Below, one piece after another: positions 8,165-16,827 of a DNA stretch of 51,547 nucleotides (the stretch's first letter is position 1; every line of letters begins with the position of its first letter). A program made the translations under genes and the position numbers. The notes beneath the pieces are model-generated. The model was not told where the DNA came from, ran no database searches, and saw only the letters and a list, made by a program, of their open reading frames with translations. This DNA is from Flavobacterium sp. J27 (GTDB taxonomy: Bacteria > Bacteroidota > Bacteroidia > Flavobacteriales > Flavobacteriaceae). Where the stretch lies: positions 1 through 51,547 of the forward strand of contig NZ_PJQW01000001.1 of assembly GCF_004303025.1 (NCBI RefSeq), written 5' to 3'.

Positions 8165-9022
8165 ATGGCAAACTTAAAGGAAATTAGAAATAGAATTAGT
8201 TCCGTTTCATCTACGATGCAGATTACATCTGCTATGAAAATGGTTTCTGCTGCAAAGCTTAAGAAAGCACAAGATGCAATTACAGCAATGCGTCCTTATG
8301 CAGAAAAGTTAACGGAATTACTACAAAACTTAAGTGCTACTTTAGATGGGAACACTGGAGGAGCTTTTGCTGAACAAAGAGAAGTAAATAAAGTCTTAAT
8401 GGTTGTAATTACTTCTAATAGAGGTTTGTGTGGTGCTTTCAATTCTAATGTAATTAAAGAAATAAAAAATCGTTCTGAATTTTACAAAGGAAAAACAGTT
8501 GATGTGTTTGCAATTGGAAAAAAAGGGAATGATGTTTTGAAAAAAACAAATACAGTAATTGCAAATGAAAGTGCTGTTTTTGATAACCTTACTTTTGAAA
8601 ATGTTGCTGAAATTGCTCAAGTTTTAATGGATAAATTTGTAGCAGGAGAATATGATAAAATCGAATTGGTTTACAATCATTTTAAAAATGCAGCCACTCA
8701 AGTTGTTAAAACTGAACAGTTTTTGCCATTAGCACCAATTTCTGGAGGAGAAGAAATTTCGTCAGATTATATTTTCGAACCTTCAAAAGAAGAAATTGTA
8801 TTAACGTTAATTCCAAAGTCTTTAAAAACGCAATTATATAAAGCGATTAGAGATTCTTTTGCTTCAGAACACGGAGCAAGGATGACAGCAATGCATAAAG
8901 CAACGGATAACGCAACAGCATTGAGAAATCAATTAAAATTAACTTATAATAAAGCACGTCAAGCCGCTATTACTGGAGAAATTTTAGAAATTGTTGGTGG
9001 TGCAGAAGCTTTAAATAGCTAG
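8165..9022 (+). CDS. atpG: F-type ATP synthase subunit gamma
   Basis: A 285-residue central-shaft subunit. The N-terminal helix contains IRNRISSVSSTMQITSAMKMVSAAKLKKAQ and the C-terminal helix ends NKARQAAITGEILEIVGGAEAL, both hallmark gamma segments that form the rotor coiled coil. The middle Rossmann-like region contains TSNRGLCGAFN. It is the last gene of the operon before a strong terminator. atpD and atpC do not follow, consistent with the split atp loci of many Bacteroidota. Confidence 0.97.
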   Translation: MANLKEIRNRISSVSSTMQITSAMKMVSAAKLKKAQDAITAMRPYAEKLTELLQNLSATLDGNTGGAFAEQREVNKVLMVVITSNRGLCGAFNSNVIKEIKNRSEFYKGKTVDVFAIGKKGNDVLKKTNTVIANESAVFDNLTFENVAEIAQVLMDKFVAGEYDKIELVYNHFKNAATQVVKTEQFLPLAPISGGEEISSDYIFEPSKEEIVLTLIPKSLKTQLYKAIRDSFASEHGARMTAMHKATDNATALRNQLKLTYNKARQAAITGEILEIVGGAEALNS

Positions 9023-9048
9023 TATTTAAAGATATATAATAGATTAAG

Positions 9049-9080
9049 AGGCTATTTGGGTAACCAAATAGCCTTTTTTA
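9049..9080 (+). terminator. Terminator of the ATP synthase operon
   Basis: An 11-bp stem, AGGCTATTTGG (9049-9059) with CCAAATAGCCT (9064-9074), has a GTAA loop and is followed by a run of T. This is a strong intrinsic terminator right after atpG. Confidence 0.92.
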
Positions 9081-9082
9081 GT

Positions 9083-9090
9083 TATATTTG
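9083..9090 (+). promoter_or_regulatory. -7 box downstream of the atp terminator
   Basis: TATATTTG, an exact match to TAnnTTTG, lies 3 bp after the terminator U-run. The next gene starts at 9178, which would leave an 80-nt leader with an A/T-rich run. No well-placed TTG -33 element is present; the nearest is 24 bp upstream, in the hairpin. Confidence 0.45.
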
Positions 9091-9177
9091 AATGGCTATA
9101 TTTTTAACATTTTTTTTTAAAAGTGTAACTTTAACAAAGTTTTTGCGTATAATAAAAAACAATATAACACTTAATAC

Positions 9178-9861
9178 ATGTCAAAAGAAGGTTTTAATTG
9201 GAAGAGTTTATTTATAAACGAAACTGAAAATGGTACTAAAAAAGAAGAATCTATAAAAGCAACACCATCCAATTCATCAACTCAAACTACTCAAACACAA
9301 AAATTTCCTGAAGAAAAAATAGCACACGTTAATAACGAATCTAGTGCGAACCCTTTTGTAAACGAAATTTTAGAAGTGTATGAAAAAGGTTTTGAATCAC
9401 TTAATTTAAATGATTTTGATTTTTTTGAGTTATATAAATCAGTAGTAGCTGTTGGAATTACCAATCCGCAAAGTTATCAAATGGCTTTTATGATGGGGAA
9501 ATCAATAAAGCCAGACTTAACTAAAGAATATTTGCTGGATAAATCGAAGTTTTATATTGAAGAAATTAACAAAGTACATACTAAATATGATGCTACTGGG
9601 AATGCTAAAAAACAAGATTTAAGTGGATTAGTTCAAAAAGAAAAGGAAGCTTTAACCACTTCTATTACTAATTTAGAAGCGAAAATTCTTCAAATGCAAC
9701 AAGAACTACAGGAAAAAAAATCTTTATTAGCCAATATTGATAGCAAAAACGAACAAGAACTTAGAGAACTTCAATTAAAAATAGAAGCGAACAATTTTGC
9801 AAAACAAAAAATCGTAGACTCGATTAATTTAGTCATAAGTGGAATCAATCAATACTTATAA
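9178..9861 (+). CDS. Coiled-coil protein of unknown function, first gene of the ABC/AAA cluster
   Basis: I do not recognise a named family. The 227-residue product starts MSKEGFNWKSLF, continues through a low-complexity Ser/Thr/Gln linker (about residues 15-60) and a compact helical region (about 60-135, FVNEILEVYEKGFESLN...), and ends with a coiled coil (about 155-200). There is no signal peptide or membrane helix, so it is probably cytoplasmic. It lies 5 bp ahead of a membrane-anchored coiled-coil gene, and the two may form one complex. The later genes encode an ABC importer and an AAA+ ATPase, so an adaptor role is plausible but unproven. Confidence 0.75.
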   Translation: MSKEGFNWKSLFINETENGTKKEESIKATPSNSSTQTTQTQKFPEEKIAHVNNESSANPFVNEILEVYEKGFESLNLNDFDFFELYKSVVAVGITNPQSYQMAFMMGKSIKPDLTKEYLLDKSKFYIEEINKVHTKYDATGNAKKQDLSGLVQKEKEALTTSITNLEAKILQMQQELQEKKSLLANIDSKNEQELRELQLKIEANNFAKQKIVDSINLVISGINQYL

Positions 9862-9866
9862 TATCA

Positions 9867-10988
9867 ATGAATAAATACGAACAAGAGAAAAGTACTTTAT
9901 TAGAATTACCTATCTTAAAGCACTTTGATGAATCTAAAGGAGAAATTGCATTAAAAGCAAATTCATTAAAAAAAGGAGAAAAAGGACTTTTTTGGGTAAT
10001 CGCTCTAGGATTATTAGGCATTGGAGGTTATTTAACCTGGACCTATATTATTCCGCCTTTATTTACCATGTTAGGTCAAGTAATTGCATTATCAGCCACC
10101 GCTATTTTCTTGATTTTTTTAGTAATTATGTTTCCAGTGATTATGAAGGCATTGCGATTTGCGGCTAAAAATATTCATAAAGCTTTAATTCAAAGTAATC
10201 CCTTTAATGAGTTAGAGGAACAAAAACAAAAAATGATTAAAAACCGTGAAGTTTTTAAGAATACCAAAGCAAAACTAAAAGGTCTTAAAAATGAAATGGA
10301 AATGGAAGCTTCAAAATCTGAAAAAGAAGCGAAAGATTACCAAGAACAACTTTTAAGCTTGCAACGTCAATCTGAAAAGTTAAAATCAGCGATGGACGAA
10401 ATGATTAGGCAACACGGTGCTGGAGCAAAAGATACCGATGAATATGTAGCATTACAAAGTGAATTGGCTAAGAAATTAAGTAATTCACAACGTATTTCAA
10501 ATCAATATGAGCAAAGCAAAAGTTTTATCCAAAAATACGGGGTGAGAGCAAATGTCTTAGGTAAAATGGATCGAAAATTAACCTTGGCAGGAACAGCTAT
10601 AGATATTAAAATTGCCGATTTTGATGCCACAATTACCATGCTTAGAAAAGAGTATGAATTTGCTAGAAATGCAAAGGCAGCTACAGAAAGTGCTAAAAAT
10701 GCTATGATGTTTACTAAAGATTGGGAATTAGAATATGCTTTAGAAGTAGTAACTTCAACCATTGCTCAAGATATTGCAAGAACATCAGAAAATTTATTAG
10801 ATATAGACACTTTAACGTCTCAATATTCAGTGGATAATGATGAACTATATTCTCGTTTAGATTCTTTAGCAGATAAAATTAAAACGGGCGATAATACCAT
10901 CCCAGATTCAACTAAATATTCGAATCCAAATTACAAAATGACCAAAGAAGACAAGCAAAACGCAGGTGGCTTTGGTGATATATTTTAA
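9867..10988 (+). CDS. Membrane-anchored coiled-coil protein (TelA/PspA-like in shape)
   Basis: A 373-residue protein. A short cytoplasmic start is followed by two adjacent membrane helices (about residues 40-60 and 67-93) and then a long charged helical region (about 110-330) that should sit in the cytoplasm as a coiled coil. The tail is disordered (GDNTIPDSTKYSNPNYK) and ends GGFGDIF, which could be a docking peptide. The shape recalls TelA-type and PspA-type membrane-stress proteins, but I see no diagnostic motif, so this is an analogy. It is 5 bp after the preceding coiled-coil gene and 27 bp before the substrate-binding/OmpA fusion. Confidence 0.75.
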   Translation: MNKYEQEKSTLLELPILKHFDESKGEIALKANSLKKGEKGLFWVIALGLLGIGGYLTWTYIIPPLFTMLGQVIALSATAIFLIFLVIMFPVIMKALRFAAKNIHKALIQSNPFNELEEQKQKMIKNREVFKNTKAKLKGLKNEMEMEASKSEKEAKDYQEQLLSLQRQSEKLKSAMDEMIRQHGAGAKDTDEYVALQSELAKKLSNSQRISNQYEQSKSFIQKYGVRANVLGKMDRKLTLAGTAIDIKIADFDATITMLRKEYEFARNAKAATESAKNAMMFTKDWELEYALEVVTSTIAQDIARTSENLLDIDTLTSQYSVDNDELYSRLDSLADKIKTGDNTIPDSTKYSNPNYKMTKEDKQNAGGFGDIF

Positions 10989-11015
10989 TAACTAAAACTA
11001 AATTTTTTATACATA

Positions 11016-12830
11016 ATGGGAAAAATTCTTAGAACAAATAAACTAACGACATTATCAGAATTACTTATTGTTATTCTTGGTATAGGAGGAATTTTAGGAG
11101 CAATCTATTTTCTATCTCCAGGACTTAGAACAGAAGTTTCAAAGAAATTAGATGGAATTACTTTAGACAAAGCGGAAGTAAACAATGTAGTAAACGCAGA
11201 TAAAATTGAATTGCCTACAAAAGATGTTTCAAACGAAGTAAACAATAAACCTTTAGTAAGAATCGCGGGTTATGCTTGGAATGCGCAATCTGGAATTATC
11301 GTTTCTAATGGTGGTCCAAAAACAACAAAAGGTTCTCTAATGGAAAAAAATGGCGTAAACTTAGAAATCATTCGTCAAGATTGGTTGTCTGAATTACGCA
11401 ATATGCAAATGAAATTTATTGAAGAATTTGATCAAGGTGCTAAATTTCCAACATCCGATAAAAGTGCATTCGCTGTAATGATTATGGGTGACGGTGCTCC
11501 TTTTTATATCAGTTCGGTTCAAAAATCATTAGATGAAAAATACGGGAAGGACAAATACCATTTACAAGTAATGGGTGCTGTAGGAATGAGTTATGGTGAA
11601 GATAAACTAATTGGACCACCAAGCTGGAAAACAGATCCGCAAACTATGAAAGGTGCTGTTATTTCTGCCGTTTTAGGTGATGGTGACTGGGTTACTACAG
11701 TTAACTATTGTTTCGCAAACGGTTTAAAAGTAAACCCAGATCCAGCGACTTATGATGCAGAAGCTGTTAATATTTATCCTTCAGAAAATGATGATTATAT
11801 CAAATCAGCTGAAGAATTGATTAAATCCCAAACTACAGGTTGGACTGTTTCTTTAAAAGAAGTTTCTAACGGAAAACTAACTGGAAAATCAGTAAATAGA
11901 AAGATTGATGGTTGTGCTACTTGGACACCTGGTGACAAATTGGTTTTTGATAAATTATCTGGTTTTGTTGATATTGTTTCTACAAAAGAATTTAACAACC
12001 AAATGCCAACAGTTTTAATTGGTTTAAAAGAATGGGCAAGTCAAAATCCTGAGATTGTTTCTAATATTTTAAAATCGGCTTTAACAGCGTCTAATCAAAT
12101 GAAAAATTATGATGATTGGAGAGTAAGAGCTTCTGAAGCGGTAACAGATACATACCAAATGGAAAGTCCTAAATATTGGTACGATATGTTCAAAGGACAA
12201 CAAGGAACAAAAAACGGATTAACCTACAATATGGGTGGTTCTAAAGTATTTAACTACTTGGATGCCATGCAATATTTTGGACTATCGGATGGCGTAAATA
12301 GATATAAATCGGTTTATAACCAAGTTGGTACTTATTTAACAGAATTAAATCCTTTTGGTTTTAATGAAAACGTAGGTAAAGTATCGGCTTATGAAGATGC
12401 TGTAAATTTATTTTACCTTAAAAATATTAACGATATCCAATCTACGGCTCCTGAAAAAGCAGATTATACAGAACAAGCAACGGAAGTAATGGCTTCTGGT
12501 GAATGGAGAATTAACTTTAACACGGGTAGTGCACAAATTTCATCAAGTTCGTCTAGTGAATTAGAAAAAATTTACAACCTATTAATTCAGGCTGAAAATA
12601 CAAAATTAACGATTGTAGGACACACTGATAATGTGGGTAATCCGGATTCAAACATTAAGTTATCAAAAGATAGAGCGGAAGCAGTTGTGGATTATTTAAG
12701 AAAGAAAGGTATTCCATTGAATCGTTTCCAAATGATTGATGGTAAAGGTGCTAATGAGCCAACAGCAGATAACAGTACTGCTGAAGGAAAAGCTAAAAAC
12801 AGAAGAGTAGTGATTACTTTATTGAAATAA
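11016..12830 (+). CDS. Membrane-anchored substrate-binding protein fused to an OmpA peptidoglycan-binding domain
   Basis: A 604-residue protein. An uncleaved membrane anchor lies at about residues 17-36 (ELLIVILGIGGILGAIYFL). A periplasmic domain of about 400 residues follows, beginning RIAGYAWNAQSGIIVSNGG and continuing VNLEIIRQDW, the pattern of NMT1/SsuA-type substrate-binding proteins. The last 115 residues are an OmpA domain, with HTDNVGNPDSNIKLSKDRAEAVVDYL and a final KNRRVVITL that supply the Asp and Arg which bind diaminopimelate in peptidoglycan. The matching ABC permease and ATPase follow. A binding protein tied both to the inner membrane and to the cell wall is unusual. The substrate cannot be told from the sequence. 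Confidence 0.85.
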   Translation: MGKILRTNKLTTLSELLIVILGIGGILGAIYFLSPGLRTEVSKKLDGITLDKAEVNNVVNADKIELPTKDVSNEVNNKPLVRIAGYAWNAQSGIIVSNGGPKTTKGSLMEKNGVNLEIIRQDWLSELRNMQMKFIEEFDQGAKFPTSDKSAFAVMIMGDGAPFYISSVQKSLDEKYGKDKYHLQVMGAVGMSYGEDKLIGPPSWKTDPQTMKGAVISAVLGDGDWVTTVNYCFANGLKVNPDPATYDAEAVNIYPSENDDYIKSAEELIKSQTTGWTVSLKEVSNGKLTGKSVNRKIDGCATWTPGDKLVFDKLSGFVDIVSTKEFNNQMPTVLIGLKEWASQNPEIVSNILKSALTASNQMKNYDDWRVRASEAVTDTYQMESPKYWYDMFKGQQGTKNGLTYNMGGSKVFNYLDAMQYFGLSDGVNRYKSVYNQVGTYLTELNPFGFNENVGKVSAYEDAVNLFYLKNINDIQSTAPEKADYTEQATEVMASGEWRINFNTGSAQISSSSSSELEKIYNLLIQAENTKLTIVGHTDNVGNPDSNIKLSKDRAEAVVDYLRKKGIPLNRFQMIDGKGANEPTADNSTAEGKAKNRRVVITLLK

Positions 12831-12843
12831 ATAAACTAAAAGT

Positions 12844-12977
12844 AAGAAGCTGTATGAAAAGTGTTGTTTTTGTCATTCCGAATTTATTTCGGAATCTAAA
12901 AACATTCGATAATCAATAGTTAAATGAAGCTGAAACAAGTTCAGCTTGACAAGATTGCACTTTTTGTACAGCTTCTT
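12844..12977. repeat. Inverted-repeat element (MITE/REP-like) inside the ABC operon
   Basis: Outer arms AAGAAGCTGTA (12844-12854) and TACAGCTTCTT (12967-12977) are perfect inverted repeats. Inside are two more perfect hairpins: ATTCCGAA/TTCGGAAT (12875-12882 with 12888-12895) and AAGCTGAA/TTCAGCTT (12927-12934 with 12940-12947). The layout of an 'ATTCCGAA...TTCGGAAT' hairpin followed by a '...TGAAACAAGTTCA...' hairpin resembles dispersed repeats I recall from flavobacterial genomes. It fills the gap between the binding-protein and permease genes. Confidence 0.75.
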
Positions 12978-12988
12978 TTTATAACAAC

Positions 12989-13759
12989 ATGATGCAATTA
13001 ATTACCCCTTTTCAGACGATTTCAAAATCTAAGAAAACGATAATTTTAGTCGCTTGGATTGTGCTTTTACTGGTGCTTTGGTTTGTGGGAACATCAGGAG
13101 AAAAGCATTTGTTTCCTAATCCTCAGCAAGTTTTTAAAGGCTTTTCGGAACTCTATAATGAAGGATTAGTCGTGCATATTTTCAATTCGTTGAAGTTGTG
13201 CTTTCTTTCTATCTTTTTGGCTACCACTATTGCGCTACTTTTTGCGTATAGTTGGCCTATTCCGCTATTAAAACCAGTTTCAGAATTTGTTACTAAATTT
13301 CGTTTTTTGCCTTTTACAGGTTTGTCATTTTATGTAGCAATGGTCATTCATGATGCTAGAAACATGCAAATCTGGATTATGGTCATTTTCTTAACGACAT
13401 TCTTAACGACTTCCTTAATTGCGGTAGTTAAAGATATTCCTCAAGAAGAATTTGATCATGCTAAAACGTTAAAATGCAATCGTTTTGAAGTGCTTTGGCA
13501 AGTTATTGTATTAGGAAGACTAGATTATGTAATTGATGTGATTCGTCAAAATCTAGCGATTACTTGGATGATGCTCGTAACGGTAGAATCTATAGTAGTA
13601 GCTTCGGGCGGACTTGGGTTTTTAATTAAAAATTCTGATAAGTTCATGAATCATGGAAGAATCATCGCATTACAGATTATTATTTTATTAATTGGGTTGT
13701 CCTTAGATTGGTTTATTAACTTTCTAAGAAGAGCACTTTTTAGATACTCTAAAATATAA
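12989..13759 (+). CDS. ABC transporter permease (SsuC/TauC type)
   Basis: A 256-residue inner-membrane permease with about six helices: the first at residues 19-38, then segments around 60-85, 105-125, 127-147, 185-210 and 225-245. The cytoplasmic coupling loop DHAKTLKCNRFEVLWQVIVLGRLDYVI is a version of the EAA motif that docks on the ATPase; the usual Gly is Cys here. Nitrate/sulfonate/taurine importers have permeases of this size. The ATPase gene starts 4 bp later and the binding-protein fusion precedes it, so the three form one importer. Confidence 0.9.
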   Translation: MMQLITPFQTISKSKKTIILVAWIVLLLVLWFVGTSGEKHLFPNPQQVFKGFSELYNEGLVVHIFNSLKLCFLSIFLATTIALLFAYSWPIPLLKPVSEFVTKFRFLPFTGLSFYVAMVIHDARNMQIWIMVIFLTTFLTTSLIAVVKDIPQEEFDHAKTLKCNRFEVLWQVIVLGRLDYVIDVIRQNLAITWMMLVTVESIVVASGGLGFLIKNSDKFMNHGRIIALQIIILLIGLSLDWFINFLRRALFRYSKI

Positions 13760-13763
13760 ATTT

Positions 13764-14594
13764 ATGGATTTCGAATACAAAGAAACGCTTTTATATGTAG
13801 AAAATCTTAGTGTTGCTTATGATGACACTATTATTATTAAAGACATTAATTTAGTTGAAAAAGATGTCGTGAGAGAAGGACATAACAGTACGTCTCAAGT
13901 GATTGCTGTAGTAGGCCGTTCTGGAAGAGGAAAATCTACCTTTTTTAAAGCGTTGACAGGTTTGGTGGAACCCAAAACAGGAAAAATTTTAATTAAAGAT
14001 TTTACCAGTAATGAAGAAGGTGCTGCCAAAGAAATTAAAGAAGGAGATATTGGTTTTGTGGACCAAAAATATACACTGTTTAGACATAAAACAGTACATC
14101 AAACCTTAAAATTTGCGTTGCGAAAAACGAGCTTAACGGACGCTGAAAAGGAAGAAAAAATCATCGAATATTTGCACAAATGGGGTTTAGATAATTTCGC
14201 GGATAAGTATCCTAATGAATTGTCAGGCGGACAAAGACAACGTACAGCAATTATTGAACAGCTTTTTTCTTCAGATCAGTTCATCGTTATGGACGAACCC
14301 TTTTCAGGACTTGATGTAGGAAATATTATAGAAGTAAAAAAATCCTTCGATTTATTGAATTCTACTTCGGAATACAATACGATTATTTTCTCTACACATG
14401 ATATTGAATTAGCAGTAGAACTAGCTCAAGTAATTTATGTTATTGGTTACCCAACAGTAAACGGTGAAAAACAAAAATATGGTTCGATAGTGGCAAAATT
14501 CGATTTACGAGAATTAGGCTTGGCTTGGAAAGAATTTGGGGAAGAACATTTACACTTAACCAAGCAAATTATCAATCAAATGATGCTTTCGTAG
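13764..14594 (+). CDS. ABC transporter ATP-binding protein
   Basis: A 276-residue nucleotide-binding subunit. Walker A is GRSGRGKST (around 13918-13944), the signature is LSGGQRQRTAI, Walker B is FIVMDEPFSGLD and the switch His lies in FSTHD, so all catalytic elements are present. An insertion after the first strand (VEKDVVREGHNSTS) is longer than usual. It is 4 bp after the permease gene and 4 bp before a dioxygenase gene, so translation is probably coupled along the run. Energises the importer encoded upstream. Confidence 0.93.
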   Translation: MDFEYKETLLYVENLSVAYDDTIIIKDINLVEKDVVREGHNSTSQVIAVVGRSGRGKSTFFKALTGLVEPKTGKILIKDFTSNEEGAAKEIKEGDIGFVDQKYTLFRHKTVHQTLKFALRKTSLTDAEKEEKIIEYLHKWGLDNFADKYPNELSGGQRQRTAIIEQLFSSDQFIVMDEPFSGLDVGNIIEVKKSFDLLNSTSEYNTIIFSTHDIELAVELAQVIYVIGYPTVNGEKQKYGSIVAKFDLRELGLAWKEFGEEHLHLTKQIINQMMLS

Positions 14595-14598
14595 TTTT

Positions 14599-15336
14599 AT
14601 GATGATAGTACCTGATGAAAGAAATTATTCTAGTTATGTTGAAGAGAAGGGTTTTGCAATAATAAATGCAGTTTTTACCTTAGAGGAAGTGAATGCTATA
14701 ATTGATGAAATTAATCAACTTGTTGCAACTTCTAATAACAATTCGTTTAGAAGAACTAAAGATTTATTTGCAATAAGACAATTTTTAAAAGAAGTTCCTT
14801 CAATTGAAGCAAAGATTTTTAATGAAAACTTAAAAAGAATCTTATATACTCTTTTAGGTGATACTTATTTTGTAATCAAATCTATTTATTTTGATAAACC
14901 AGAAACTTCAAATTGGTTTGTTGCTTATCATCAGGATTTAACCATCTCAGTCAATAAAAAAGAAGATGTGAAGGGATTTTCTAATTGGACAGTAAAACAA
15001 AATCAATTTTCAGTGCAACCTCCAGTAAACTATTTGGAACAAATTACAACACTCAGAATTCATTTAGATGACACTACTGAAGAAAACGGAGCATTAAAAA
15101 TAATTCCTAAATCACACAAAAAAGGAATTATTCGTTTAGAAGAATTAAATTTAAATGAAAGAAATGAAATAAGTTGTAATGTTGCAAAAGGTGGTGTCAT
15201 GATAATGAAACCCTTATTATTTCATGCTTCAAACAGAACAACGAATGCTTCAAGAAGAAGAGTTATTCATATCGAATTTTCAACGATGGAATTACCCAAT
15301 AGTTTGTCTTGGGCAGAAAAAAACAGCATCAATTAA
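14599..15336 (+). CDS. Phytanoyl-CoA dioxygenase (PhyH)-family oxygenase
   Basis: A 245-residue Fe(II)/2-oxoglutarate-dependent oxygenase. The iron ligands look intact: His and Asp in AYHQDLTISV and the distal His in LLFHASNRT, followed by Arg residues (SRRRVIHIEF) that would bind 2-oxoglutarate. It contains the family's LRIHLDDTTEENGALKIIPKSH segment. The substrate is unknown; bacterial members hydroxylate small metabolites or amino acids. It lies 4 bp after the ABC ATPase and 8 bp before the AAA+ gene, which suggests that it acts on the imported compound or modifies a partner protein. Both ideas are inference. Confidence 0.88.
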   Translation: MMIVPDERNYSSYVEEKGFAIINAVFTLEEVNAIIDEINQLVATSNNNSFRRTKDLFAIRQFLKEVPSIEAKIFNENLKRILYTLLGDTYFVIKSIYFDKPETSNWFVAYHQDLTISVNKKEDVKGFSNWTVKQNQFSVQPPVNYLEQITTLRIHLDDTTEENGALKIIPKSHKKGIIRLEELNLNERNEISCNVAKGGVMIMKPLLFHASNRTTNASRRRVIHIEFSTMELPNSLSWAEKNSIN

Positions 15337-15344
15337 ATACATTC

Positions 15345-16751
15345 ATGACAATAACAGTAGATTATATTCACCAGCTTAAAAAAGCAACTTCAGAAGCTTT
15401 AGCGGTTTGTGAAGCTATAAATAGCGAAACACAAACCATTTCTGAGATCAATGCGTTGTTGCCACAAAAAGGCGATCACAAACTTTTATTAAAAACGGAG
15501 AAAATACTCCTTTCAGATCTGATTTATGTATTTAGCAAAGTGAAAAATCTTTCTGAAAAAGCACAGTTTGGATTGGCGTATTATTATGATGCTATTCGAA
15601 ATCAACATTTTGCAGACGAAAAGGAATTGGAAAACTTAAATAAATTGGTGGCAACCAATGCTTTTAAAAGTCATTTCAACACAATTCTACAAGAAAATAT
15701 TTTGTTTGATTTAAACCAAAGCAAAACGTATTTGTTGCAATATCTAAAACAAAAAAAACATCCCAAATGGAAAGAAATGCACCAAGCATTTGCTTCATTT
15801 TTAGCTTTAGTTTGTGACTTTGATATCCATAAGAATCAAAATGCAACTACAATTTTAGGAGTTGATTTTAATCTGAATTATGCTTTTGAAGTGGAAAACG
15901 ATTCCTTAGAAAAAGTGTTAGAAGAATTGCACGAATTAGTCGGTTTGGAAAATGTAAAAAAAGACGTTTCGGAATTGGTTAACCTTTTAAAAGTGCAACA
16001 AAAAAGAACAGCTCAAGGATTAAAAAATATTGAAATTACTTTGCATACTGTTTTTCTTGGTCCTCCTGGAACAGGAAAAACAACGGTAGCTCGTTTGCTG
16101 GGAAGAATTTTCAAGCAATTGGATTTTTTATCTCAAGGACAAATGATTGAAACCGATCGTGAAGGTATGGTGGCAGGTTATGTAGGACAAACTGCTACTA
16201 AAGTGGATGCCATCGTAACTGAAGCCAAAGGAGGTGTTTTATTTATTGACGAAGCCTATGCATTAAGTCAGAATCTAGGGAATGATTATGGTGCGGAAGC
16301 GGTCAATACCTTGTTGAAACGGATGGAAGATTTCCGAGACGATTTTGCAGTTGTGGTAGCAGGTTATGACGAACCCATGCAAGTATTCATAGATTCTAAT
16401 CCTGGATTGCGTTCTCGTTTTAATCGTTATTTTCATTTTGATCATTTTTCACCAGATGAGTTATTTGCTATTTTTGAAATCTATTGTAAAAAATCGGATT
16501 TTATTCTAACAGAGGAAGCCAAAGAAAAGCTTAAAGATACCTTTGAACTGTTATTTGAAAAACGAGATGATAGTTTTGGTAATGCCAGAGTGATTCGAAA
16601 TGTTTTCGAAAAAGTCATTCAAAAACAAGCCAATAGAATTGTGACGCTAAAAAGAATTTCTAAAAAAGCATTGCGAACCATTACAGAAGAAGATATTCCA
16701 GAACCCATGGAAACTGTAGCACAAGTTTTTTATAAAAAACAAGAAGAATAA
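15345..16751 (+). CDS. CbbX/SpoVK-like AAA+ ATPase
   Basis: A 468-residue AAA+ protein. The N-terminal 190 residues are helical and unassigned. The AAA module follows: a lead-in helix VLEELHELVGLENVKKDV, Walker A GPPGTGKTT at residues 239-247, the pore-loop region AGYVGQTATK, Walker B VLFIDEAYAL, sensor 1 VVVAGYDE and an arginine finger region GLRSRFNRYF. This is the CbbX/SpoVK lineage, whose members remodel protein complexes such as Rubisco. ATG 15345 is preferred to the in-frame ATG 15309, which overlaps the dioxygenase gene. It is the last gene of the cluster and probably acts on one of the coiled-coil or importer components. Confidence 0.92.
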   Translation: MTITVDYIHQLKKATSEALAVCEAINSETQTISEINALLPQKGDHKLLLKTEKILLSDLIYVFSKVKNLSEKAQFGLAYYYDAIRNQHFADEKELENLNKLVATNAFKSHFNTILQENILFDLNQSKTYLLQYLKQKKHPKWKEMHQAFASFLALVCDFDIHKNQNATTILGVDFNLNYAFEVENDSLEKVLEELHELVGLENVKKDVSELVNLLKVQQKRTAQGLKNIEITLHTVFLGPPGTGKTTVARLLGRIFKQLDFLSQGQMIETDREGMVAGYVGQTATKVDAIVTEAKGGVLFIDEAYALSQNLGNDYGAEAVNTLLKRMEDFRDDFAVVVAGYDEPMQVFIDSNPGLRSRFNRYFHFDHFSPDELFAIFEIYCKKSDFILTEEAKEKLKDTFELLFEKRDDSFGNARVIRNVFEKVIQKQANRIVTLKRISKKALRTITEEDIPEPMETVAQVFYKKQEE

Positions 16752-16827
16752 AAGACAAAAAGCCATTTTTTAACCAACCTCAATTGGAAAAACCAATCCA
16801 ATTTTCTATCTAAATTAATTTTATATA

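Noticed and set aside
12844..12977. Insertion sequence or transposon
   Set aside because: Inverted arms are present, but there is no transposase ORF and the element is only about 134 bp. At most it is a non-autonomous MITE- or REP-like repeat.
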